A DNA stretch of 64,000 bases from Heterocephalus glaber (GCF_000247695.1 NW_004624782.1:10974047-11038046); one strand, 5' to 3'. Positions 21,660 through 34,257 are shown, counted from the first letter of the stretch. Translations and numbers: made by a program. Notes: a model not told the origin generated them from the letters alone.

Positions 21660-22190
21660 TTAGGCTACAGCACAAAGTGGTAGTGCTGCCGGATGGTGGA
21701 CCCCGAGGGAATTCTTCCCAGGTTCTTAGTGTCCTGAACAAAGAATTGGACAAGACACGCAGAAAAGGTAGTGGGGATGTGCATTTACTGAAGGTGAAAA
21801 AGAAGCACTCTCTACAGAAAGCTGCCCAGTAAACAGACTCATTGCTCCTCAAGGATAAGGGAAAGGGGTCTTTTGTGTGTGAAATTCCTGGATTGGCTTT
21901 TCTCTCCTGCACATAAGGCACTGGGATGGCTGTCCTATCAAAAATTCACTTGTTCTGGCACCAGATTTAAATTGCTCTATCTGAAGACTCAGGCTTTATC
22001 TGTATGTAAATGAAGAATTGAAAATACCACTTTTCTCATTGGTTCTGTGTCCACTGCTGAGAGAGTCACCCTGGATCCTATGTTCTGAGCATGTGCCCTA
22101 GGCTTCCATGACTTTGACAAACTCTGCCCAGTTGTTTCACTGCCTTCTGTTCCAGCCCTGAGGTAGTGTCCTAACGCAGTGGACACTAAA
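21660..22190 (-). mobile_element. Possible retroviral-type LTR, antisense (low confidence)
   Basis: Sequence such as GAACAAAGAATTGGACAAGACACGCAG and GTGCATTTACTGAAGG resembles from memory the inverted end of ERV1-like LTRs seen in several mammals. No internal viral genes are visible. The name and borders are guesses. Confidence 0.35.
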
Positions 22191-25100
22191 ATAAATGAGA
22201 AATATAAAGTATAAGACCTAGTAATTAAGAAGGTCACTAAGCATAGATTTGGGATAAATAGAGTAGTATGCATGCAGGACATTATTATCAAGCAAAATCT
22301 TTCCCCAGAAGGAAAAATCCTGCATCTTTAAGTGAACATATTCAGTTCCTTGATGAAGAACATAAATCTTTCCAGAGACCCTCTATCTCCTAGTTTCCCT
22401 CACATTGCCTGGAGCCGAGGTCAAATGATGGTCCTCTTTCTTTACTGTTCTGCTACTTGTTCACTTATATATCAAGAAGGAACCACTCCAAATTAATTCT
22501 GAGTGTTAGTTGCAGAGAATCCTGACCAGTTGGGAAATCATTCATGAGGCCACCAGTAGGCTAGAGCCTGAACAGCATTTCCAGTTTTGGAATCAGAAAG
22601 ATCTCCATCACAGCTTCCTCCTTTTCTGAGTAGACCCAGTAACACCTTGTAATTGCAATAATTGTGGGGCCTGCTTATACTGGATGAGCAACTTGGGGCT
22701 CATTTGGGCTGACACCTCTCACTCTAGAGAGTCTCATGCATCACAAAACCCTTCTCTACCCTCTTTTCCAAGAGAAAACCAAGATTTACATTCAAACTGA
22801 GACCCAGAGTGAGACAGACTTCTCTCATAAACTACACGGCCCCAGAAAAATGCTTCCTAAAGTTCCCGGAAGGATCCTTCCCAGGATAGCTTATTTCCCT
22901 GATTAATTTCTCTCTTTACTCTTGCATTCCAGCGCTCACATATCATACGGTCACTACCAAGGGATCTTTCCAAGGCAGGCTACTCTGATTTTTTGTAAAA
23001 AGGAACAGGCAAATCAGAGGATCTTGAGGGTACACTGAGGATTAGGAAAAGCTGCTGCAGGAATCCAGGTGCAGGCCAACTAAAGAGAGCTGGGAAATTT
23101 GGTGTGAAGAACTAGAGTTCATGATTTATGAAATTATTTTACAGATGCAAAAGTAGGAAGTATGTTGTATTACCTAAGGTTACATAGACGAGCCAAACTT
23201 CCAGCTTGAATTGACTGACTCCTCTCCTGCTACACATCCTACTACCTGATCATCAGAGGTCCAGGAGGGAAAATGATATTTAAAAGCAGCTTTGCCTGGC
23301 AGATTGATCTGCAAGATAGATATTTCTGGAATGCAAGGAGGGTGGCTTTTTCAGGAGGCAGGGGTTGAGTGCATGTCCAGTTCTGAATAGGCTCCACACT
23401 TGCCACCCTGAAGCATTCCCCACCACTTCCTATGGTCCACCCAAAGTCAAAGGTCACTGAGGGCATGTTAACTGTGCTGGAACATGCCTGTGGGCCAGGC
23501 TACACCTGTGTGTATGTTTGGCCAGTACGCATACCTTTCAACTGCCCTTTGCCAATGCTACATCCAGTCTGGACTTGGAGCAGTCACTTTCAAGAAGATG
23601 GTGTCCCAGAAAGCCATTAGCAACCATTGTTACCTAGAATCAACCAAATTAGACCCAAGAAGGAAGATGTAGGTAGTGATAGTTGTTAACCAGACCAAGA
23701 AGCTATGAAACCTCTGCCACTTATTCCATTCTTTCATTTTATTTGCAAGCATTTATGCATAAATCCTATGCTAGGTGTTAGATAAAGGCTGTAACCAAGA
23801 AGCCCCATTAACTGTCTTCATGAAGGTTTTACAGGAGGAAGATGCCATGTTTGCGAGAAAGCACAAGGGTCATCCAGCCACTCAGCAAGAGTGGATGGGA
23901 TAGTTCCCAGGGGATGGAGGGGACTGAAGCTTGACTATTACAGGATTGTGAGCTGCAGAAGATATTACATATAGTGTCTCCTTCCTTTACATTTCAATTT
24001 GAGAGAAGAGTTGATGTTATGTTTTTGAAATTTTCTCACTAATCTTGTTTATTTTTTGTTTTGGGGTTTGTTTTGCATGGTTTTGTACCTGTAGGAAACA
24101 AAATATCCTGGGAAAAAAGGAAATAAAATGAATTGAAATTTCAGGATCTGAGTGGGTCCAGGTTGGGAAAATAATACACGGTAGTTCTTAAAAGGCTGAG
24201 AATGTGTCATTTCCGTTCCTGCTTGTCTCTACAGTGGTCTACAGAAGCAAAGACAGGTTGAGGCCCAGCAGCTCTGGGCTGGATGGAAGCACATGGTCTT
24301 GTTCCTCCCCAAATCCAGAGCCTAGTCCCCTTGGCAGATCTGCCCCTGCCACATCTGTGCTCAGAACCTGGCTGTTCCTGTGTCTCTGTAACAAAGGTTA
24401 TTTCCCTTTAAATATCTTTAGGGGGCTGAGCTTTTGTTACCAGTGTGTTTGTTAGATCATGGGAACAGCCTTGAGAAAATCAAAAACTACAATAAATGCT
24501 GAAAAGAAAAAACAAGTGGTGTGTTCTCTTTCTGATAACTCATGGAAAAAGTGATATTTAGCAAGCACTTTGATTCCTTCTATCCCAAGAGAGAGTGGGA
24601 AGCGTTCGAGATGATGGCTGCAGATTCTACTGTGATTTTGCCCATCAAAGGCCACACTTTCTTTGGAGCAAGGGAAAGACTCTCTTCTGTCATTTCAGGA
24701 AGAAAATATTTCTTGTGTTTTATCCCAGCAAAAGTGCCTATAAAGAGTAGCAGGGGAAAGGACCTGCTTCTGGGAATGCCTGGGGAAAAGGTTCTGGAAA
24801 TAAAGGCTTTCATTACCTGGGCACAAACAAGAAATAAAACAGGAACTATTTATGCCATTGGCTACCGGCAGAAGACTGAGTCTAAATCACAGACTCACAG
24901 ACCAGCCCCCTCGTGGGATGATTCCCCCGGTCCATTTATTCTGCTCTACTGTTTACAGCAGAGAATGTAGATTCAGATCTCCATAAATTCCTAGCTCCTA
25001 ACCTCAGCCAGTCCACTTCTGCTATTCATTCCTTTTATTGGTCCCTGGGCAGCAGTTTGTCCCAGAGCCCTTGTATTTGTTTCAGAGACTTACCTCCTTT

Positions 25101-26457
25101 TTCAAGCTTTCTGTTTCTAGCCACATCCCCCTTTCCTTGTTCTCTTGACCAGGGGAGTTGGTTTCATGCAGAAAGTCCAGGTTGTCCCTCTCTGCTTCTC
25201 ACTGATGTGGCTTCCCTTGTCCATTAGATGGAAACAGTAATGGTGCCAGCTGGAGACACTGTAAAGACTCAGAAGGTGATGCATATAAGGAGCTTAAAAG
25301 GGAAACTGGCAAAAAGGGAGTTCAATGGGCTTGCTATTATTATTATTATTACCATTATAAAATTTAAGAATTCATAGCTGTGATGTGAAGCTTAAATTCT
25401 TCTATCCATGGCTCATAATTTCTTAATTTTTTATTGGATTCCTAACCTGCAGGATCCTGTAGTTTATTCATTCAGTCTCTGTATTTCACATCTGTCCAAA
25501 ACAGTTCATCCCAACCTTCTCTTAGGAAAAAACGCAAAGTATTTTTGTAACACTTTTCAAAAACATCATATGATGTCCTTTCTTCACGACCAAAGGTTTG
25601 AAAAGTGCTAGCGCTAGCTCCTGAAGTCTGCTTCCATAAGTCTAATGAAATATTCAATAAGCCCATCGCTAAGGCCACAGTTGCCACATATGGAAGTCAT
25701 TTGGGCCTCATCTACTCGATCTCTCCGAAGAATATGGCATTGTTGGCCACTTCCTTGCTGCCTATTTTAACAGTGAGGGTTGGTATTTTTAGTCCAGTTT
25801 TCATTGTTTGGATGCTGCTGATGATCTATGTCATTATCATGGTTCAAACAAGAAGACCCAGACCTCTGTCATTCATGTCCATGATTCCTATGACAGCAGC
25901 TGTCTGTCCCCTTTTCCTTTAACAGGACTATGGTTTTATTTCAGTAAGGACTGGCAATGTGTGCAGGGAATGGACCTTTTCCTTAGCCCTGAAGAATGAA
26001 CCATGACTTACCTAAGCAATTCTTACATAATTCTCATTTCCAGGTGACATGTGATCCACTATTGGCCAGTGGAACCTGAATAGCTCAGGTATTCTGAGAA
26101 ATGTAATCTTTATAGATTAAAAAAAAGTAGCCAATGATAAGAAGAAAGGGGTCCATTTTTTCTAGTTTTGAATGCTATGGTGAGGGAATAACAGATGTAG
26201 AGCTATGGCAGCCACCTTGTGACCATGAGTGTCAATATGGTTGACATGAAGGCTGTTGGAGCAATACTGATGAAGAGAGCCTGGTCTTCATTGACATTCA
26301 TAATCTCCTGGATCACACAACTCCTCAGTTGTTGACCTCCAGGATTTTTGTCAAGTGAGAAAAGAAACATCCTTATTTCCTGAGATATTTGTAATTACAA
26401 ATAATATTTCTTCATATGAAACCACCCAAGATTATAAGCCCTTTAGAGACCCCAGGA
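22191..26457. other. Flank without a supported gene
   Basis: Contains a MIR-like segment at about 23105-23240 (TTATGAAATTATTTTACAGATG, GGTTACATAGACGAGCC) and an old repeat near 23730-23830. Frames of 142 codons (24542) and 105 codons (25605) have no recognisable domain or splice context. Confidence 0.45.
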
Positions 26458-28011
26458 TAAAAAAGACAATGCAACAATCCCCAACTTGAAACTACACTAC
26501 AAAGCCACTGTGATAAAAACACCATGGCACTGGCAAAGAAACTGACCTGAGGATCAGTGGAATAGATTAGAAGATGCAGAAACAACTCCAGACATACTCA
26601 GCTGCCTCAACTTGGACAAACGAGCCAACTATCCCCACTGGAGGAAAGATAGCCTCTTTAGTAAATGGTGTTGGAAAAACTGGATTGCAACTTCCCAAAG
26701 ATTAAAACTAGACCCCTGTCTGTCATCGTGCACTAAACTAAAATCCAAGTGGATTAAAGATCTAAATATTAAAACAGAAACATTAAACTTGCTGGAAGAT
26801 AAGTTAGGTGAAATTCTTGAAGACACTGGCATAGGAAAAGACTTTATGAACAAATCCTCAGTAGCATGTGAAGTAGCACGTGAAGTAGCACAAAGAATCA
26901 ATAACTGGGATCTCATCTTATTAAAAAGCTTCTACACTGCAAGGGAAACCACCAACAGAACTAAGAGACAACCTACAATGTTAGAAAAAAATTTTACCAG
27001 CTGTTCCTCAAAGGTCTACTATCTAGAATATATAAAGAACTCAAAAATATCCAATCCCCCCAAATTTAAAGACTCAATTCAAAACTGGGCATCTGAAATA
27101 AGCAGAAATTTCGTAGAAATAGCAAATAAACATATGAAAAAATGTTCAACATCACTGATCATTCGAGAGATGCAGATGAAAACAACTCTGAGATTCCACC
27201 TCACTCCAGAAAAAATGGCTGCTATCAAGAAATCAACAAATAACAAATGCTGGTAGGGTTGTGGAGAGAAAGGAACCCTTCTTCATTGTTGGTGGGAGTG
27301 TAGACTGTTGCAATCACTGTGGAAATCAATATGGAGATACCTCAAACAACTAGGATTGGAAGTCCCATTTGACCCAGCTATTCCTCTACTGGGTATCTTC
27401 CCAAAAGAATCATATCACAGTGATATATGCTCACCCATGTTTATAGTGGCACAGTTTGTACAGCTAAAACTTGGAAACAGCCTAAATGCCCATCAACTGG
27501 AGACTGGATAAAGAAGATGTGGGCTTTTTAAATAAAATGGAGTACTACTCAGCCATGAAGAATGAGAAACTAGAGATATTTACAACTAAGTGGATGCACA
27601 TTGAGGCCATACTCTTAAGTGAAATAAATGGGACACACGTGTGTAAATACTGAAGAGTTTCTCTGGTGTGAAAAACTAAAAGTGTAAATAAGGATCAAAA
27701 TGTGTAATTGATATTGTGAAATAGGAAGAAAAGGTCTAAAGGAATAGAGGAAATTGGAGGGATGGGGAAAGGAAAGAAGGGAAAATAAAAATATGAGAAA
27801 AGGAAAAAATGGAAACAAATTATTTGTAAATAGGGAAGGGTGGAGGGGGTGAAGGGAGGCCCAGGGAATGGGGAAAAAATAAGAACCAAGACGCATCATG
27901 TTCAGGTACAAGATCCCAATGATGAATGTAACTGTACTGTATACCTAAAATGCACCGATAAATAAACTTAATAAAAAAAATTAAAAAGTAAAAAGTAAAA
28001 AAGACAATGCA
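26458..28011 (+). mobile_element. 5'-truncated L1 LINE with 16-bp target duplication
   Basis: Exact direct repeats TAAAAAAGACAATGCA at 26458-26473 and 27996-28011 bound the insertion. Inside are the end of L1 ORF2, a 3'UTR with a G-rich purine stretch (about 27720-27870), the end text GAATGTAACTGTACTGTATACC and an A-rich tail with AATAAA. The reverse transcriptase and endonuclease parts are absent. The retained duplication says it is younger than the other L1 remnants here. Confidence 0.95.
26474..27511 (+). pseudogene. L1 ORF2 C-terminal fragment, broken
   Basis: Translation in the frame of 26612 matches the L1 ORF2 C-terminus: [40 protein letters not shown], and after an in-frame TAG at 27254-27256 (where the family normally has Arg after CW) [15 protein letters not shown] and PFDPAIPLLGIFPKE. 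The frame then stops at 27511, while similarity (TGGATAAAGAAGATGTGGG at about 27506) continues in another frame, so there is also a frameshift. It is a dead copy without the catalytic domains. Confidence 0.92.
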
Positions 28012-28449
28012 TCGACAGTAGACCTCAGTATCTGGGAAAACTATTAAAAGCTCATGATGTTAGTTGGCATGAGGGGCTCAAGTAAGAATATACCAAACCT
28101 TCCCAATACAATGCATTTTCATTTCCCTCCCAGTATATCCATCTACAGTCATAAGAAATCACATCTCAAATGCATCTTCAGATCCAACATCTTTTCAGCA
28201 CCACCACAGTTATGAAAATAGCAGATTCCCCAGTGACTTCTCAAATTTTGAGGATCTCACTTCAAACCTACGGATGCACCAAAATGTCTAACATCCCAAG
28301 TTACATGAGTCCCATTAAGCAGTAGAGTAAAACAAGTCTAGTAAGAGAAACGATGGCAAAGGCCTATCTGGAGCTGGAGCGAAGGATAAGTACCAAGCAT
28401 AGTAACAATTGGTGTCTCTTGGGTAATCACGTATTTGTGATATTCAGCC

Positions 28450-28975
28450 TTCATGTTCTTCACTCATTCAGCTCTGCAACATCTGCCTTGCTTTAGTTGC
28501 CAGCAATACCTGCCATCTATATCTCCTCACTGTGCTACTGATGACTCTTCACTCTCACTTGCAACCCATTTTCCAGGGCTAAGTACTTCATTTACACTCA
28601 CTCTAGGTGACCTTGTACATTCCCATAGTTTTAAACACTCTCTGTGTTGATTACTCCCAATGCCACATTTTTAGCCCAGATCTCTCCCACAGATCCCAGA
28701 TTCCTGTATCAAAATCTGCTTGCCTTGTCTGTTTGAAGGTATAATGAGCACCTCAATCTTAATATATCCGAAACAAATTCCAGATGCTCTAACTCATGCA
28801 AATCTGTTCTTTCCAATATTTCTCTATCCGAGTAAATGCCTACTCTATCATTCCAAGTCAAAACTCTATACTTATTCTTGCTTCTCTGGTTCTCTTATAT
28901 TCTGCATATAATTTAAAATCAAATATGTCCAGAGTCTGGCTACTTCTCATCACTCCAACTTAGCACTGTTGGATT
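28450..28975 (+). repeat. L2 LINE remnant
   Basis: L2-like text including TAATATATCCGAAACAAATTCCAGATGCTC and AAATCAAATATGTCCAGAGTCTGGCTACTTCTCATCACTCC. Dead LINE coding DNA; frames across it are not host genes. Confidence 0.7.
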
Positions 28976-29629
28976 GGCAGATAATTGCCCCAGAAATATT
29001 TATACCCAGGACTCACATTTCTTTACGTGGTCCCCATAGTGGTATCCTGTCCTATAGTTTAGTCCCTGTCTTATTTAGGATACATTCTGCAACTGGGACC
29101 ATGTTAACTGACAAAGGAACCTGATTGTATCATCCCCTTACTAACAAACCACTTGTGACTCTTGGCGTTAGTCACTTCTTTAACTGGAAGTGACAGGAAG
29201 CACAACTTAAATAAAATCAAGGGCTGCGGGGAATTGACTGGCTCATGTAACAGATTCCTGAAAGGTGGCTGGCTTTAGATATAATTCATACCTAATAATT
29301 TAATAATATCAGTAGGTTTGCACTTTTTTAATCCTCTCTACTTTCCTCCACCTGTCTTTCTGTATTTGCCTCTGCTAATGCCAAGCTTACACTACACAAT
29401 TCCACAGGGGAAAAAAACCTTTTCTTTTCCTAGGAGCTGCATTGAAAATGGGTCACATGGAGAATCGGGAACCAATCAGGGGCCAGAAATCTAGAGGACT
29501 CTCATAGTCTGGCCTAAGTCATACTTGGGGATCAGGTAGAACCAGCCTCGACTCTGCCCCTATGATTTGGGGAACATAATTATTGAACAGTGGAGAATGA
29601 CTCTGAAAAAGGGATGCTAGGAGAAGCAA
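28976..29629. other. Spacer between two L2 segments; nothing supported
   Basis: No gene seen. It may hold more degraded repeat DNA that separates what could once have been a single L2 copy. Confidence 0.4.
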
Positions 29630-30110
29630 TATAATGTTTTTTATGGCTCCCTGATGCCTGCATGATAGATTCCAAATTCCTGAGCTTAGCACATAAGGAT
29701 TTTTACAATCTGTCCCCTCTCCATCCCTCCAGCCTGCTCTCTGGCAGCTACTCCCTGCTCAGTGCTGCTGCCACACTGATTTGTCATCTTCTCCTACACA
29801 GATTTTGCATTTCGTTGTGCTTGTAATATCTTGTAATATGTTCCCTACACCAGTCCTTTCTTTTTTCTGCAAAATATTACTCATGTTCAATGTTCAAAAC
29901 CTGGATCAAAATATACCTTCCCTGATTTCCCACCTGAATTTCCCCATCCTATGTACTTTACATGCTTCACGGTAGATGTCCCGTAAGATGATGTAACTTC
30001 ACTCCTCAGAGTCACTGTTTTCTACTGGACTGTGCGCCCTTAGAGGTAGGGCTGTCTTATTTCTCTCTGTTCCTCAGATGCCCAGGTGAGGCACTGACAC
30101 ATTGAACCAA
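29630..30110 (+). repeat. L2 LINE 3'-end remnant
   Basis: In order: TGATAGATTCCAAATTCCTGAGC, GATTTTTACAATCTGTCCCC, CAGCCTGCTCTCTGGCAGC, TACCTTCCCTGATTTCCCACC and TAGAGGTAGGGCTGTCTTATTTC, the classic L2 3' order. Confidence 0.8.
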
Positions 30111-30507
30111 GGGACGAAGGAGAGTTTAGGAATCAAGTAAGTGGATAATGAGAACACTAGACAAAGATTCTTCAGTCTTCACTTGACCCTTCTTTCCTTC
30201 TTCCCAATCTCACTTCCGCACTGAGCTCACGGATCACCTGTGAAGAGCTGACACGGTGAATCCACAAAGCAGAAGAGCTGCTCATATTTCCAAAGGATGA
30301 AGAATCTCTGAGTTTTATTGTCCATTTTTTGAGGCTTTGATTGGCATCTCATTTCCCATTTGAAAACGTCATCAGGGACCTCAAGGGGTAAGATAAGCAG
30401 CACAGGAAATTCAGCTTTTATCTCTTTCTAAAATTTTCTGGGGACTCTACAACCTGAACCTGTGCTCCTCTTAGCATTTTATCATTATGGACAAGAATGA
30501 CATCTTT

Positions 30508-30602
30508 GGGTTGGAGTTACAGCTCAGTGGTAGAGTGTTTGCCTATCATGCATGAGGCCCCGGGTTCCATGCCAGCATCGCAAAAAAATAAAATAAAAAA
30601 GA
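30508..30602 (+). repeat. ID-type SINE, full-length monomer
   Basis: GGGTTGGAGTTACAGCTCAGTGGTAGAGTG, TTTGCCTATCATGCATGAGG, CCCCGGGTTCCATGCCAGC and an A-rich tail. Unlike the dID units it keeps the part between the A and B boxes. Confidence 0.85.
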
Positions 30603-30663
30603 ATTGCACCTATACTTCTGACTATGCACTATCCATTCATAAAGGTTTTTCTTTATTTTAAAG

Positions 30664-30812
30664 TGGTTTAGCATGGGCCACATGCCTGTAATTCTAGCAC
30701 TCAGGAGGCTGAGACAGGAGGATTACCACAAAGAGTTCAAGGCCAGCCTGGGCTACAACATAGTGAGTTCAAGACCAGCCTGGACTACATAGCTGGATCC
30801 TATCTCAAAAAA
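30664..30812 (+). repeat. B1 SINE with internal tandem duplication
   Basis: AGCATGGGCCACATGCCTGTAATTCTAGC start and TATCTCAAAAAAAG end. The unit GAGTTCAAGGCCAGCCTGGGCTACAACATAGT-like is followed by GAGTTCAAGACCAGCCTGGACTACATAG, the internal duplication of about 29 bases typical of B1. Confidence 0.9.
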
Positions 30813-30883
30813 AGAGAGAGAGGAAGGAAGGAAGGAAGGAAGGAAGGAAGGAAGGAAGGAAGGAAGGAGAGAGAGAGAGAGAG

Positions 30884-30941
<58 letters not shown>

Positions 30942-30960
30942 GAGAAAGAAAAAAGAAAGG
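30813..30960 (+). repeat. Compound microsatellite (GGAA)n(GA)n(GAAA)n
   Basis: Begins in the B1 tail: about 12 GGAA units, then a GA run near 30869-30884, then about 15 GAAA units. It grew from the SINE tail. Confidence 0.93.
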
Positions 30961-31019
30961 TTTAATGAGAACTTACCAAGTGACAGGTAGATATTATTAG
31001 TCTCCAGACTAAATTAATT

Positions 31020-31335
31020 TCATGCCTCCCTCTAGCAGGTGTCTGTTCAAATGTTCCCAACCCAGAAAGGCCTTCCCTGCCTCCTGACTCAATGTCACAG
31101 CCACCCCATCCCCAGAACTCTGTCCCTTTAGCTGCAGTACTGCTGTTCATAGCCCCCCTGTTACTACAGTACAGCACACATCCTCCTTACGTGTTCTGTT
31201 GCTTGGGATCTCTCAGCCCCTCCCACTGTAGTATAAGCCCCCAGAGAGCAGGGACCCTCTGGATCTTATATATGGCTTTGTCTGGAGCTCCTAGAACCAA
31301 GCTTGGCAATACTCAATAAATATTTACCAGGTGAA
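31020..31335 (+). repeat. L2 LINE 3'-end remnant
   Basis: GAAAGGCCTTCCCTGCCTCC, CCCAGAGAGCAGGGACCCTCTGG and TGGCAATACTCAATAAATATTTACC follow the L2 end. This is the best preserved L2 tail in the window. Confidence 0.85.
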
Positions 31336-31364
31336 ATCAAGCACCTTGGGGAGAGTATTTTATT

Positions 31365-31530
31365 CAGTTTTACCCAACAAGTCCATGAGTATGCACTAAT
31401 ATCATTCCATTTTACAGATGAGCAAACGGAGGCCTGGAAGAATATACTAAGTCATCTTAGCATCATGTAACTAACAAGTGACAGAGTTGAGACTCCAACT
31501 CAAGGTCTAGTTGAACGATCCTTTCTCTGG
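31365..31530 (+). repeat. MIR SINE fragment
   Basis: CATTCCATTTTACAGATGAGCAAACGGAGG and AACTAACAAGTGACAGAGTTGAGACTCCAACTC are MIR text. Confidence 0.75.
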
Positions 31531-31739
31531 GGCATCTCTGATTTCACTAAGAAAGCTAGCATATGTTTTTATATTCTTCTCAAGTATGTAAGTGGGACAT
31601 CTTCCCAGTCTGGTAGACAGCCGTTCTCTGTCACCATGGAGACCCCAGAGGAAAGAGATTTACAAAGCTATTGCTAGGCTGTCACCGTTGAGCTATGGGA
31701 CTGATTCTTCACTTTGCAGCCTGCAGATTATAAATCGTT

Positions 31740-31870
31740 TTCCTATCAGTGATGTCACTTGATTCTGATTTAGGTTATGAATCCCATTCTGCAGATAAAG
31801 AGACAGAAGATAGTTAAGACATCTGTCGCAGAGGAAGTTTTCCAACTCAGTCCTGTTTCATAGGTTTCTT
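31740..31870 (+). repeat. MIR SINE fragment
   Basis: Text such as ATCCCATTCTGCAGATAAAGAGACAGAAG fits a second MIR 3' part close to the previous one. Weaker match. Confidence 0.45.
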
Positions 31871-32785
31871 TTTGTCCACTTGTATCTCAGTGAACAGTGT
31901 GGCCAAGTGGGGTCCACGTGGGAACAGAGACGTAGCCAGGGCTCTGATGCCCAGGCTATATATACAAGGCTATGGGCCACTTTTGCTGCACGGAACTGCG
32001 TGAGAAAACTGTTACTCAGCCAGCTAGACAAGGCTCATTCCATTCTCAGAGCAGCGCCCCCAAGAGTCATGACACCATTATGTTACGTTCAAACAGAGAA
32101 GTGATTCCTCCCAGACAGCCAGCGGGGCTAAGGGTGACCTTAGGAAAAGGCTCCCAGATAACATTATTCTAGCTAACCGCTCCCTGGATTCTTGATCTTA
32201 CAAAGTGCTGCATGGCCAGAAAGAGTGAATATCACCCACAGGGAAATGACTATATCTTACCAGACATGACTTTATCAGACCATGGGGGAATGGCCCAAGT
32301 AACCTGTAACAGAGGAAAATTACTGGACTCCAGCAGACTGTGAAACAATCAATTAGCATAGTGTAAAAATTGAAGTCAAGTAAGGAAAGCAATTTTGGAG
32401 GTTTGGATTTTTGTCAAGTCATCCAAACATTTGTATGGTATATATTATTAATCTCCAGACCAAATTCAACTCGAAGAACTTATTTGGCCCCTCACTGTTC
32501 GTTTGTCCATTAATGGAATTAGAAGGCACTACTTTCCCCGGGTCCCCAGGAGTCCTGAGTGTCTTACAGCAGCCTGTGCTACGAACTGTGTCTGTCCCTG
32601 AATGATTCAAGGTGTAACAACACAGAAAGGGAGTTTTGAGGAAGCAATAGGCTTATAACTCAGTGTTGCTGTGGTACACATAATAATATGAAGGGAAACC
32701 GTAATACCCAGATGCTCAATAGCATATTCCGATTGTTTTCCAGAACCTATTCTCACCTGAAGAATATTTCTCTGGCAGCTCACCA
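31871..32785. other. Stretch without a supported gene
   Basis: Unassigned sequence. The segment at about 31000-31020 (TTATTAGTCTCCAGACTAAATT) recurs as TTATTAATCTCCAGACCAAATT at about 32446, a short shared motif of unknown origin. Confidence 0.4.
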
Positions 32786-32799
32786 TATTCCTGTAAGGT

Positions 32800-33000
32800 C
32801 TCACTTTTGGAACTCTAGCATGCATGTGAATTAACTGGAAATCTTATTAAAGGACAAATACCTGATATCCACTTCTAGACATCCTGTTTTAGTCGCTTTG
32901 AGGCAGGACCTAAAATTCTTCCTTTCTAACAAGCTTTTAAGAATGCAAAAGCTGCTGGTCCGAGGCCACACTTTGAGTGGCAAGTGGGGGGAGACTCTGA
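32800..33000 (+). mobile_element. MER5-type hAT remnant
   Basis: ATGCATGTGAATTAACTGGAAATCTTATTAAAG and TGCTGGTCCGAGGCCACACTTTGAGTGGCAAG match the MER5 family order from memory. No inverted repeats preserved. Confidence 0.65.
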
Positions 33001-34079
33001 CGCCCATTTCACAGATTCAGACAGTGGTCCTCATCTACAGAAAGTTTGTAAGACCCTGGGAACCTTCACCTGTACTAAAAATAATAGCAACTCATTTCTC
33101 TAGGTGCGAGTATGTCTCTAAAAGGGGACCTTCAATCGGATTCTTTTGTATACTTCTAGCAACGTCTTTAGTACATCTTCCCTGCCACTCCACTTCTTCT
33201 GTAGCTTTGGGCCAGCTGGGTGGAGAGAGGAAGAGGTAAGCTAATGTGTTGTAATGAATATTTTTCCAAGCTCGTTAAGGAAAGATGTAACAGGCTTAAT
33301 GAGAAAACAGTGTTCTTCTCAACTCCCACTGCTAAGGTTAAGAGCTCCCAAGGTCAATGCTAAGTCACTCCCAAGCTGCAGTCCTGCAAGGCTCCCTTGA
33401 TGTTGATTAAGGATGATTTCTTGCAGATTCAAGTGGGAGAGTAGGAGTGGGGTTGGGGTTGGTAGGGGGAAAGAAAAGCTATATTTGCACCAAGGAAAAC
33501 GGATAATAAACATTTTAAAAATAAATTTATCTCTTTATGGAATCCATGTGTACTTCCAGCTTGGCCAAGTGATTTCACAGCACATTGTACTATGGTGCCT
33601 GCCTGATAAAACCATTAGGAAAAAAAAAACTTTATCCACAAAATTAGGAAGAAGTGAACTATAAAATTGCTAATTATTTTCTAGTAAATTTACTTTTAAA
33701 TAACTTTAGACATCAATTACAGGCACCATTAGGCACCATTAAGGGCTGGGTGTGTTTACCAAACAAGGGCAAAGGATTGCTGAATCCTGTCCCATCTGGG
33801 TGGCCTCAGTGCACGCAGCCTTTCTGTCAGGAGCTGAAAGTAAACTCCGTGAATAATGGCAGACTGTTTCCATTTCAAATGTCATTGCTCAATCAAGCCC
33901 TGGGTATCTTAGGTGAAGGTTAGTTTAGGGGAAGATTTTAATTCTAATTGTCAGTTTGGGTTGCATTTCTCAGCCCAGAGTTTCTCTAGCACTGCTACTC
34001 ATTAAAAAGCTTGGGCACTTAAACAAAATTATATGTTTGGATCCCATTTTACTGTATCACTAACATCAAGATTTTTTTT
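33001..34079. other. Stretch without a supported gene
   Basis: Contains a small tandem duplication (AGGCACCATTAGGCACCATTA near 33720) and a MER5-like fragment at about 33985-34065. No exon recognised. Confidence 0.4.
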
Positions 34080-34227
34080 TGTTTTGTTTTGGGTTTCTAT
34101 TTAAATTTTAAGATGGGATCTGGCCAAAAAGCTTAATTGCCCAGCTTGGATCCAAACTTTCAATTCTTCTGCCTCCGGCCTCCAAGAGTGCTTGGATGAC
34201 AGGCGTGTCCAGGGACACCTGGCTTGC
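34080..34227 (-). repeat. B1-type SINE, antisense
   Basis: T-rich start, GATGGGATCTGGCCAAAAAGC, CCCAGCTTGGATCCAAACTTTC, GCCTCCAAGAGTGCTTGGATGACAGGCG and ACACCTGGCT, the inverse of B1. The ID half is not clearly present. Confidence 0.8.
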
Positions 34228-34257
34228 TTTCTTACTATTTTTTATGTTGCAAAATAT

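Noticed and set aside
30813..30960. CRISPR-like or satellite array
   Set aside because: It is a short-unit compound microsatellite in a SINE tail, with no spacers.
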